A program made the position numbers and the translations under genes. A model generated the notes under the pieces. That model did not search any database. It worked only from the letters and a program-made list of their open reading frames with translations, and was not told where the DNA came from. Of a DNA stretch of 64,000 nt, positions 1-9,948 are shown one piece after another. Each line of letters starts with the position of its first letter. Position 1 is the stretch's first letter. The stretch comes from Aphelocoma coerulescens. Taxonomy: Eukaryota > Chordata > Aves > Passeriformes > Corvidae. Where the stretch lies: contig NC_091015.1 in assembly GCF_041296385.1 (NCBI RefSeq), forward strand, positions 90,504,004-90,568,003. The letters run 5' to 3'.

Positions 1-2880
1 AGCCTGGGCAATTATTCACCTTAATGAAGAGACTTTTGGGGCCCCTTTTTTTTCCCTTTGCTTTTCAAACATTTTTGTTCCTCCAAAGGTCCCTTCCCAT
101 TGCTCAGTATGTAAATTATGTTCCTTCTAGGAATGTGGCAAGAGTTCACATAAACAGGTGGTAACAACACTAATCTCCTCAACGGCTTACAAAAACTGTA
201 TCGTTTGTCCATATATGAATGAAGTTACTGCACAGTTTGTAGAGGCCACTCATAAAAAAATGTATCTTACAGGAAATAACTCCATCCACTTTCATCTCAC
301 TACTGTGAAGAGCTATCAGTTAGTTGTTTTTTTCCATGAAGACTTATCAGAGTAATTTATAAAGGCACTTCCTATAGTATCTAGATAGCTGACTGAAGTG
401 CTTAAAAGCCTTTTTCTCTGCAACCTTTTGTATTCACAGATTTTTCCATCATCCCAAAATGGTAACTTTAATTACTAAAAGTTCCATCAACATGTCTTTT
501 ACTTAGATGAAAAAAGTTTTGTTCTCTATGCCTAAAACCAAAATTCACTAACTTCAACCAGTAAAAATACTTTGGTTTCAAAAACACTGTTATAATAGCA
601 TGATTTAAACTTAACAGACAGCCCTTATTCTTGCATCCTGAAGATATCAGTTGAGTCTCCTTCCCAAAGTTTTGAGGACTTAAAGCTGCAAAGATGAAAC
701 CAACAACAACCAAACAAAACCTCAGTATGGTTACTGCCCTGTAAGCCATGACTTGATGGCCTCAAATTCAACTTTGCACATGTCAGCTGTTTTCAGACCT
801 TTCAAATACATAGAATTTTTAGGTTGAAACTCAGAATACATTTTGAAAAGTTTTATCTTAATAACTTTTTATTAAAAATACATCTTGTATACTTAACACA
901 TGTTAACACACTTAACACTACACAGCCATTAGACTCTGCACTACTGGGTTTTCATACGGTAACAGTCTTTTTTTTATAACTCGAAGGTATTTTACCAGTC
1001 CTTTCAAGTCAATCCAGTGCACTTTTTAATAAAAAAAAAAAGGGATGTTTGTCTATACATTTATAGCTCAAAAGGTATCTTTCTGTCAGTTTACACAGTC
1101 ATTTCTAATCTCCAACTTAAGTATAGGACAGAAAGGCACTTCCAACAAACACTGTGTTTTCTCCAAAATGTAATCACTTTGCCCGGCACTCAGCTCTCCT
1201 CCTTTTACTATTAATCCTGCCACAAAGGTGACAGATGTAACAAGGTACTCTTTTCTTTTTATCTTCAAATAATGAGATTTTGATACCAAGTATGTAACAG
1301 AAAGTAAGATGCCTCAATTTCTTCCAATTCCAGTGAAGGGATTCCTCATTTACATTCAAGACGCATAGCCTTTATGTGTTCCTACTACCACCACCAGTGG
1401 TGCTTCCAGTTCAGCTGCTTTCCTCACATTTCAACTGCAACTTTATTTCCCCAACAACTCAAGAGTGAGTTTACATTTACATAACCAAAGTGAAAACTGG
1501 AAATGTCCACATTTCAAGTGATGTGAACCTAGCTGCTGTTCAATATCTTAACAAAACATCTTCCAAATAACAAAACTCCATTCTTCAGGCTACTTTAATT
1601 CTACTTCAGGCTTAGTCTTACAAAAGGACAGGAGGAAAGCCAATAACCCCACTTGGCAGCTCAACTGACTAATTTAACCAACCTAAGATTAGAACTGATT
1701 GTTTAGGCAAGCTTTTTGTTGTTGGGGTTTTTTTCCTCCTGGAAAACACTGCAACATTTTTACTCATTTTCTCTTTTAAATAACAGCTACAGCTTTGCTA
1801 ATATTCGCTGCAAGTAACGGAAAAAGGAAGCATTTGTTATTGTAAATTCTGTACAGAAAAAATATTTTGTCTGCTCCTAAGTGCATCGAAGTTTTTTTCC
1901 TTGTTCATTGATCACTGTGCACATTGTGTTTCACTGAAAAAAAATGTGCCTGTTGTTCAAACAAAGGGAAGCACCGGAGATCTCTTAATAGACCCTCTCC
2001 TTATAAAAGAGTGGATCATGCACAGAGGCGGAATTCAAAGAGCTCTTCTCAATGCCAAACACCCACAAGAGATGCCAGAACATTTTCCAGTGTATGTCAG
2101 AGCCCAGGCTGGACCAGACAACCTCCACATGCTAATATGGAAATCAGAATGCCAGTTGTTAAATATGCTCTAAGAGTTTTTTTGATAAGCATGTCCTTCT
2201 ACCGCTTTAATATTTTCAGTTGCTGCAATACTGAGCTCAGTGCAACTTCCCTGTTATCAGAAGTTATCAGCATCAGAAGTCATCACTGCACCACTTACGA
2301 GCTTACCAGCTGTAGCATCCTTCAACCCACACATATATGTGGAAGTTGATTATTAATACAGCTGGCAGGGTCCTCCTAAACTGCAAGATTACTACACATG
2401 CACCCATTTGTAACTACGCTAGGCAGACTACTGTGTGTAAGCCTACTGTTCTAATCTGTCATTTTGCTTTCATCGGGATTTCTTCCTGGCAATGATAAAG
2501 CTCAGTCCTTCTTCCATAACAAAACCCACCAAGGCCAGCATCTTGACAAGGAGCTTCACATTCATGGCTGTGACGTGAAGCAGGTTGCCTCGGGAGCATC
2601 AAGCCTTCCAGAAGGGACACAGCCCCCTGTTCAGACCCTCTGTCCACGCAAACGCAGCTCCCAGCCCTGCTTCAGGGATGCGTGCTGCAAATCACACCTC
2701 CTCCATCACCCTCATGAAACCAAACACACTGAGCAGCACCACCGACCGCAAGAAGCACTGATTACGCCGCTCCCCACTTCCCTCGGGGACTTTCCTTAAA
2801 AACCCAATGAACACAGCTTTTACTACTATTATTACTACTGCCATCATTATTTTTTACACACGAAATCGGCCAACCCCCTC
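1..2880. other. AT-rich stretch, no gene seen
   Basis: No exon could be supported on either strand. The open frames here are short and lack convincing splice sites. If the minus-strand gene starting at 4,337 continues leftward, this stretch would be its first intron or, less likely, hold distal exons or 3' untranslated sequence. Minus-strand AATAAA hexamers occur near 868 and 1,442, but such hexamers are common in AT-rich DNA. A near-continuous A run sits at about 1,030-1,041. Confidence 0.5.
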
Positions 2881-4222
2881 GTCTTTCCAGCGGTGAGTCT
2901 GCATTTTCCTTGCTCGCCGCTCCTTTTTAGGCATCCAAAGGGAGCAAGTGCCCAGCCCAGCCCGGGTGCCCCGCCCGGGAGCGATGGCCGAGGGGTGCCC
3001 TGGGGGGCTCGGAGCCGCCGGCGGAGCGGACAGAGGGGAGGAGCCGCCGCCGCTCGGGGGAGGGCAGCCGGCACCGAGGAGAGGCTTCACTGCTGCCGCC
3101 GCCCAGGCTGCCCGCGGGGCTCCGTCCCCGCTGCCGGCGGTCCGTGCGGCCCAGGCAGTCCTGCCTTCCCTCCGTCCCCGCCGCTATCCCCCGGGGGACA
3201 ACGTCTCGGCGGCGGGCGCAGCCGCCCTGCCCGCCCGGTTGCGTGCCGAGAGTAAACACCGAGGGAGAAGGCAGCCTCCATTTTTTTTTATCCCGGCAGC
3301 CTGTCAACAGGCTCCCCCCCTACCCCTCCCGATCCTCCGCGCCTAGCCCGGCTTCCCAGCCCGGCAGCGCCCGAGAGCCGCTGCTGCCCCGCCTCAGCCG
3401 AGGCAGCAACACCCTCTTTAACATGGACTTCGCTTTTTGTCTGCCTCTTTCGCTTCTCCTTAGAACATCTACTTTCCATGCCGCTTCTCCCATCCCTGCC
3501 CTGGGCCGCCACCCAGCCACACAGCACCGGCGGAGCGCTGCCTTTTATAGCGGTGTCATCCTTGCCTGCCCGCCCGCCTCCCCGGGGGGCCCGGCCGGCA
3601 CAACCGGCTCCCCGCAGCCCTGCGGACCCGCTCACCCTTCCCGCCCCTCCGTCACCCTGCGCTGCCCGGATCGGAGCGGCTCCTCCACCGGCCTCCCGTC
3701 CCGCAACCCCCGGCGGGACATTTTCGGGGGACTTGGGTCCGCCTGGCGCTGGGTGGTGCCGCCCGGCCCCGGTAACGCGCCCGCTACCGGGCCGGCATCG
3801 GAGGCAGAATCGCACCTGTCACCGGCGACACCGCCCCGGGGCGGCAGCAGCCCCGCACCCTCCCGGCCGGGCCGCGCCGCCACCGCCCCCGTTTTCACGC
3901 CTTGGTTCTGCTGGCGAGGGTGGCGTCCCGCCCGCGAGTTGCTGTGCCTGAACCCCGCTGTCCCCGGCACGGGACGCGGGGGCTCGGCTCCCTTCCCTGC
4001 CGACTCTCCGAGGAACGGACGGGCAGTGCCGAGGCGGCCCCGCCGGCGAGAGGCGGGGGAGCCTTCCCCGCGGCCACCTGACAAAGCCGGCTGCCATCGC
4101 CTCCTTTCCCGGCTCCACAGGGAGCACGTCGCTTCCCCAGGGCCACCTCTCGCCTCTATCTCCAGCCGCGGTCTCGTCGCCGGCCCTTCCTCCCCGCTCC
4201 CCCATGACAGGACCGCACTCAC

Positions 4223-4337
4223 CGGATCGGAAGAACGCCGCGATGTCCGCCGAGTCCTTGGCCGCCTCCTCGGCCCCTTCCCCCGCGCCGCTGCCGGCCG
4301 TGGTGGCGGCGGAGGTGGCGGTAGCGGCGCTGCTCAT
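4223..4337 (-). CDS. First coding exon of an unidentified gene, partial
   Basis: The minus strand opens with ATG at 4,337-4,335 and encodes 38 residues. It begins MSSAATATS, is rich in Ala, Ser, Thr and Gly, and ends DSADIAAFFRS, followed by one extra base. It runs straight into a near-perfect splice donor: exon end CCG, then GTGAGT at 4,222-4,217. The frame extends upstream to 4,379 without an ATG (it would need GTG), so 4,337 is the natural start. An Ala-rich start followed by an acidic segment and a hydrophobic/aromatic patch is typical of exon 1 in CpG-island genes. Reading through the donor gives only low-complexity arginine- and proline-rich sequence, which supports splicing there. The exon phase is 1. 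Further exons must lie leftward; none was recognised down to position 1. I do not recognise the gene and assign no function. Confidence 0.6.
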
Positions 4338-4499
4338 GGCTGCTGCTGCTGCTGCGTGCGCCGGCGGCGGTGGTTCCACCGGGCGAGACCCGCCGCCGAC
4401 CCCGCCGCCCCCTCCGCGGATCCCGGCTTCACCTCCGGGCGAGAGCGGCCGTCAGGGCGGCAGCCGGAGCGGGCGAGCGATGCGGGGCGGCGGCGGGCG

Positions 4500-4525
4500 G
4501 CCGCAGCGAGCGCAGGGACATGAAG
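4500..4525 (+). other. Possible divergent plus-strand first-exon end
   Basis: On the plus strand, ATGAAG at 4,520-4,525 is followed directly by GTATGT, a strong splice-donor match. If used, it would end a short first exon carrying only two codons, or a non-coding first exon. It faces away from the minus-strand exon at 4,223-4,337, as expected for a bidirectional CpG-island promoter. No matching downstream exon was recognised, and GC-rich islands contain chance donors. The left boundary given is nominal. Confidence 0.25.
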
Positions 4526-4757
4526 GTATGTGCGGAATGGCAGCTCCGGGAGCGCCCACCCCCCGCAGCCACCTAGGAGGCGGCGTGTGCATGCAGGGAG
4601 TCCGGGCGGGCGGGCGGGCGGCAGCCGGAGCGCAGACAATCGCGGGAGGAGGAGGAGAAGGAGGAGGAGGGCGACGACGACGACGACGGCATGGGAAGGG
4701 CCAGCGGTCCGCGCAGCCAGCAGCCGGTGGGCGGAGAAACAAGGAATGTTTCCAGCC

Positions 4758-4814
4758 TTTTTTTTTTTTTCTCTCTCTCTCTCTTTTCTTTTTTTTTTTA
4801 TTTATTTTTTTTTT
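4758..4814. repeat. Pyrimidine tract (T and CT runs)
   Basis: A T run, then about eight CT repeats, then more T runs with two A interruptions. It lies inside the CpG island, upstream of the minus-strand exon. On the minus strand it reads as an A/G tract. It looks like low-complexity sequence rather than a coding feature. Confidence 0.9.
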
Positions 4815-4890
4815 AGAGGGAGCGAGAAGCGATCCGGAGGAGCAGCAGCTGCCCTAGCCGCCGCGATGCCAGTGGCCGAAGCTACCACCG

Positions 4891-4902
4891 TCCTCCATCT
4901 TG
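4891..4902 (-). promoter_or_regulatory. YY1-like motif
   Basis: The minus strand reads CAAGATGGAGGA. The core AAGATGG with a following G-rich part resembles the YY1 site (AAGATGGCGGC) that often sits just downstream of transcription starts in CpG-island promoters. One core position differs. If used, it would place a minus-strand start just right of 4,902, about 560 bp upstream of the ATG at 4,337. This is a motif match only. Confidence 0.35.
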
Positions 4903-5430
4903 ACTGGGAGGAGGAGGAGGGTGGGAAGGGGGAGTCGGGAAAGGAAGCGAGTCCCCGCCCGAGGAACAAGGGCGGTGGAGCCGGGAGAGGGGGGAGCTCG
5001 GGAGTCTCCGGCTGCGTCCGGCACCGGTCGGATGGGGCGGGGCTGGGCGGTGCAGGACGTCCCCGCTCCGGCTGGGCCGCGGCGGCTGGCGCTTCCCGGC
5101 GATTCCCGGAGGTGCGAGCGCCTGCTGGGAGCTCTAGGTTTGTTGTTGGGGGTTCTTTTTGTTTGGTTGGGTTTTTTTCAGGTGCTTCCGACTGGCTTTC
5201 GCCGTACTGCCAGCTCGCCGGTGTGCGGAAGTCGGCCTGGAGGTCCAAAAAAAGGGAAAATATCCAGTCCGCCCGCCACGGGGGCGAGCGGCGGGAGCGT
5301 GGGAAGCGGCGCGTGCCCCGTGCTCCTGCCTGCCGCTCCCCGGGCGCCGGGGGCCTCCGAGGGGCCGTGCTCGGGAAGAGACCCCCTGCCCGAGGCCGGA
5401 AGGAGCCTGGCTTAGCGCTGGAAGGCACAG

Positions 5431-5882
5431 GGAAAACGGGATACGCAAATTTCTTAAAAACATGCCTTTAAAAGGCTTCCGTTACATTGCTGTCTGTATT
5501 GTGGATGTGCTTTTTCTTCTGTCATCACGGGGACACTTCAAAAGGTTTTATGCTGTGGACCGGTTCAATTAATATAAAATAAGCAAGCAGCTCACGCTGG
5601 GGAGTGCAATTGGATATAGGTCGTGATGTGTCCCACCACCGTCCTCCTCCTCATGTTAAGGTGCCAGTCTAAGTTTGATTCCAGGTAAGGTTGAGGAGGG
5701 GGTGGCAGAGCAGGAATCGTAGCAGTTGCACAAATGGATGAATCTGAGTAACACATCTCAAATGCTCGTGGTAAATAGTGAATTGTTAGCTCACTTGAAA
5801 TGCAGAAGTATGGCTTCAGGAATTAAACTCCTGAACTTTTGGTAAGTGATAAAAGCAAGGTAAGTTCAAGACAAATGTGGTT
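5431..5882. other. Intergenic stretch, no gene seen
   Basis: Sequence returns to average base composition at the right edge of the CpG island. No exon, repeat family or RNA gene was recognised. Confidence 0.5.
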
Positions 5883-6160
5883 CATAGAATCATAGAATAT
5901 CCTGAGTTGGAAGTAACTCACTAGGATCATCCTAGGATCCTGCACATGTCCTGCAGAGGACCACCCCAAGAATCCAGATGTGGTGAGAGTATTGTCCAAA
6001 CACTTCCTCAACTCCAGCAGGCTGTGGTCTGTGAACACCTCCCTGGGGAGCCTGTTCCAGCGCCCAAGCAGCCCCTGGGTGAAGAACCTTTTCCTAATGC
6101 CCAACCTAAACCTCCCGTGACACAGCTTCATGTCCTTCCCACAGGTTCTAAGGGAAACCT
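5883..6160 (-). mobile_element. CR1 LINE 3' fragment
   Basis: The left edge carries CATAGAATCATAGAATA, the reverse complement of the CR1 3' octamer tail. It is followed by hallmark phrases of the CR1 3' region read from the opposite strand, such as GGGGAGCCTGTTCCAG and GGTGAAGAACCTTTTCCTAA. The element therefore lies on the minus strand with its 3' end at about 5,883, and is 5'-truncated near 6,160, as is usual for CR1. Its open frame (5,946-6,335) is a by-product. Confidence 0.92.
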
Positions 6161-7688
6161 GACAGGTTCTGTTAGTTTATTACAGTCAGATGATGAGGAA
6201 GTCATCTGTAAGCTTCCCAAGATTTGTATTTATCTGAAGTTGTATAGGTTGATGAAAAAGCTTTTGTGCAACCATGCCTGCCCTAATTTCTCTTACAGAG
6301 AAGAGAAAAATTTGACTGAAAACATATTTTTTTAATGTTTTTCTTTCAGACAGCAGGCACAGGAAAGAGTTCCAAATTAGCATCCCACTGATAGAAGTGG
6401 TTGCAACATGAATTTCTTTCTAGTTCACCATTCACTTAGCTAAAAACATGAATGGGACAAATGCTGCTGTTCCCTAGCAAGCAGCGAGCTAACCTGGGAG
6501 TAGGGATAGGGTATTGTATATCTGCACAGAAAAGAAAAATCTGCATAAGAATGTGAGAAAATTGGGTAAGTGCATGGAAAGAGTTAATATAATGAGTAAA
6601 GAAAAGAATAAGAATCCATAATTCTAGCTTTCAGTGGCTGGAGAGCAAGAAGTGTTTGAGATTACTTGTTTTCCAAGTTCAAATTAAGACTTCAATATAC
6701 TATGCAACGCTGGAAAAAGCTTTAGAAGGCTTTTCATCAGTTGTTGAAGAGAAGAGACTGACTTTCTCTTTCCAACTAGTTGCTCATCCAGTACACTGTA
6801 CAAATTGTAAGTGGGCACTAAAAAGGCAAGGTTAATTTGAACAATTTTGAAGGCCGTATGACTCAAGTTTGACCCTACCTCTGTCCCCTCCATCTGCTGA
6901 ATTGCAAGAGATGCTGGGTTTGCTTTTTTTCTTAGTACATGGGTGCCCTGAGCCATGTTCCCCCCACTACAGAAGCCTTTCATCACCATGAAAGAGATTG
7001 AGCACTAGCTGTAATGTGAGTTCTTCATCAGCAACAAAGGTGGCCCTTACAGAAAATCCTTCAAGAGCCAAAAATGCTCATATCCTTTGCAGCATTCATA
7101 AGAATTACAGCAATGCATAGTGTTCATGCTAATGTTCAGGATGCAATATTTACTGAAGGGTAACTTAAAAGAAGGAGACAAGGATAGGAAAATTACATTA
7201 TAACAAAGTTACTTAACAGTCTCTAATAAAACAAGATTTAATTCACAGCTATTCACCTTAGGTATCAAATACCAGATTTAATATTTTGACATTAGGAAAT
7301 TATGTTTCTTAATCTGGTTCTTCTTGATCATTTTAGGCTTCAAACTAAAACAAACCAGATATGAATTGTCTGTATGGAGAATGTTGCACATTGGAAAATT
7401 GTGTGAATTTGAAAGGCCGTCATTAGGGGATAGCCATATTCTCCTCAACTCCTACTTTGCTTATCTCAGTTTTGGTCAGCCTGCAAGTGTTTTTGCACCA
7501 ATTGCAATGGTAAATGCAGGAAAGGAAAAAAATATTCATGGTGTAAAAGAAACTTTAGGGGTAATGTGACCTGTGAAATATTAATAGTGTTAAGGCAGAG
7601 ATTCAAATTAGAGTTTTAGATTGTATACTAGGAGTTTTAAATCTTAATGGTGTTTAAGTTCTGTGCTTAATTTCTGTATTTATATATA
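6161..7688. other. Intergenic stretch, no gene seen
   Basis: AT-rich sequence with no supported exon, transposon or RNA gene. Confidence 0.5.
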
Positions 7689-7759
7689 ATGTCTTGGGGT
7701 GACTTTATGATGTGTATCCCATATCGCTGCCCTATGCCCAGAAATTAACCCCAAGACAT
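7689..7759. repeat. Short inverted repeat with 12-bp perfect arms
   Basis: The arm ATGTCTTGGGGT (7,689-7,700) is repeated exactly in inverted orientation as ACCCCAAGACAT (7,748-7,759), separated by 47 bases. Both arms are flanked by TA-repeat DNA. This fits a tiny non-autonomous DNA transposon (MITE) with a TA target site, or a hairpin-forming transcript. I recognise no named family. Confidence 0.75.
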
Positions 7760-7782
7760 ATATATATATATATATATATATA
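7758..7782. repeat. (AT)n dinucleotide repeat
   Basis: About 12 AT units directly abut the right arm of the inverted repeat at 7,748-7,759. Confidence 0.95.
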
Positions 7783-9186
7783 AGCCTTTAATTTTATGTA
7801 AGCACATTGTTTAAAAAGATTTATACCCCAATAAAATATATGTCCAAAGAGAAGTGTTGTTTCATTTGAATGCCCTTTATTTTTAGTTGTGTTGTGTCTA
7901 ACTGTGGTTGAATGGTCACTCCAAGATCAGTATGCCAAACACAAAAAACTATTCCTGTCAAAGAGGTGTCTTGTGAGGGAAGAAGCTTGTCCAGAGCCTA
8001 GCCTTGTATATCCAGGCTGGGAAGTGTCACATGTCACTTCATGTTTCATTCTTAAAGGAATTTGCAGACTTGGTATTTCTTGAGTTCTTTTCCTGCAGTA
8101 TTTGCTGCCCACTTGATCAAGAAAGCAAAGAATGAAGATTTCCCCATTTCTATAAGACGTTAAAAAAAGCAGGGCAAGCTTGGTTTAAAAATCACAATAT
8201 TTACAAGCTTTCAGGATAAGTAAACTAGAAACTCATTAGTTTGGGCAAACTAGGAGACAAGAGATGGTACTGACCTGGAGCTGTCAATTGGAGTTGTCTT
8301 CCTGCTTAGAAAAAGTCATGGAGAAAGGGCTTCTATTATTAAAGAAACCCAAAAACTGCACAATTGCAAAACCCACCCACCAACTAGATTTTTACAATGG
8401 AGTTCTCTTCTTTTAGTTGTTTCACAAGCTTCACTATTCATTTCATAAACAAAAACACAGAACATAAAGGATAGTGTGGGGACAAAGCTTCCACGTGGAA
8501 AACACTGTGAGGGAAAATGCACGTGGACTTCAGCCCAGCCAGCCTCTAAGAACTGGTTCTTGCAACCCTTACTTTTCTGCAGCAGGCTTTTGGGGGACTC
8601 AAATCTATAAAACAGGATATAAACACTTACAGTAAGTAATAGGGAAGGCCATATCAGGTGCTACTGTGCTTTTAAGATGATAAGGTTTCTTTCAAGTTTG
8701 CAGCAGTTAAGGAAAACAATCAGAGTTATTAATGTGCACCACCTCCGAGTTGCTATCTGGTTTCTGATCTAAATGATGCTTGTGTTATAGCAACATTTGT
8801 CAATTTCAAATTATTCTCAGAGCACACGGTGAATCTCTGCTATCTGTAGACAAGCACTGAGGCATTTTCGAACCGTTATCATTATTATTGCCCTCTTTTC
8901 CACAGAAGCATCAAAGTCTTCTTGAAAAGTTTTCTTGAACAGTATTAAGCCTATGTTCTCCACTTCCTTATCCTATAAAGTTAAGTTCTTGTTTCATGGT
9001 ATGAGTTCTGGCAGCTTTTGGGACTTTGTTTATTCATAATTTTTTCTATTTTTTCTCTATTTTTTTTTTAAGTGGATGATATACCTACCACCTATATAAA
9101 GTATTGTCAGTCTAATTGAAAATATTTTCTCCATACTTTCCCTGGTACAACCTTACACATACAAGCTTGAGAAGTGAGCCCATGGT
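7783..9186. other. Intergenic stretch, no gene seen
   Basis: No gene or repeat was recognised. A T run lies near 9,061-9,069. Confidence 0.5.
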
Positions 9187-9948
9187 AACCTCATGAGTTT
9201 TAACAAGACCAAGTGCAAGGTGCTGCTCGTCAGTATCAGCACAGGCTGGGGGATGAACAGATCAAGAGCAGCCCTGCTGAGAAGGACCTGGGGCTACTGG
9301 AGGGACTGGACATGACCCAGCACTGTGCACTCACAGCCCAGAAAGCCAAACGTCCTGGGCTGCATCCAAAGCAGCGTGGGCAGCAGGGTGAGGGAGGGGA
9401 TTCTGCCCCTCTGCTCAGGTGAGACCCCACCTGCAGTGCTGCATCCAGCTCTGGGGTCCCAGCACAGGAAGGACAGGGACCTGTTGCAGTGAGTCCAGAG
9501 GAGGGACACCAAGATTGTTAGATGGATGGAGTACCTCTCCTTTGAGAAAAGGCTGAGAGAATCGTGTTTGTTCAGCCTGGAAAAGAAAAGGCTTCAGGTG
9601 ACCTAAATGGGGCTTTCCAATCCTTAAAAGGAGCCTACAAGAAAGATGGAGACAGACTTTTTACAAGAGCATGTAGCGACAGGACAAAGGGGAATGGTTT
9701 CAAACTCCAACAAGAATAGATTTAGATTAGATATGACAAAGGAATTCTTCACTGTGAGGATGGTGAGGCACTTGAACAGATTGCCCATGGAAGTTGTGGA
9801 TACCCCATCCCTGGAGGTGTTCAAGGTCTGGTTGGTGGAGCTCTGAGCAATGTGGCCTAATGGAAGCGGTCCCTGCCCATGGCAAGGGATTGGAGCTAGG
9901 TGACCTTTAAGGTCCCTTTCAACCCAAACCATTCTATGGTTCTGTGAT
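9187..9948 (+). mobile_element. CR1 LINE 3' fragment, about 760 bp
   Basis: Plus-strand CR1. It starts in the 3' end of ORF2 (AACAAGACCAAGTGCAAGG), runs through typical 3' sequence (GAGACCCCACCTGCAGTGCT, GGAATGGTTTCAAACT, CCCTGGAGGTGTTCAAGG) and ends in the octamer-type tail CCATTCTATGGTTCTGTGATG near 9,948. The open frames on both strands between 9,213 and 9,932 belong to this element and are not genes. It is 5'-truncated. Confidence 0.95.

Larger units (their letters stand above)
2880..5430. promoter_or_regulatory. Large CpG island promoter
   Basis: GC content and CpG density rise abruptly near 2,890 and fall again near 5,430, against AT-rich flanks. Such islands mark promoters and first exons of broadly expressed vertebrate genes. 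This one contains a minus-strand first coding exon (4,223-4,337), a strong plus-strand splice donor at 4,526, a YY1-like site at 4,891-4,902 and an ETS-like GCGGAAGT near 5,225. At about 2.5 kb it is long, and together with the opposed splice donors this suggests a bidirectional promoter. The transcription start sites cannot be fixed from sequence alone. Confidence 0.85.

Noticed and set aside
1901..2349. 90- and 141-residue overlapping plus-strand frames
   Set aside because: Two frames overlap with no splice, promoter or family evidence.
2886..2898. Acceptor TCTTTCCAG followed two bases later by donor GTGAGT
   Set aside because: A two-base exon is not credible; this is chance juxtaposition.
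3144..4523. 459-residue plus-strand open frame
   Set aside because: It lies wholly inside a CpG island where stops are rare, and its composition is Pro/Arg/Gly/Ser-rich with no domain. A better exon model exists on the minus strand.
4530..5471. 313-residue plus-strand frame in the CpG island
   Set aside because: It crosses poly-T/CT low-complexity DNA and is GC-driven. There is no domain or splice support.
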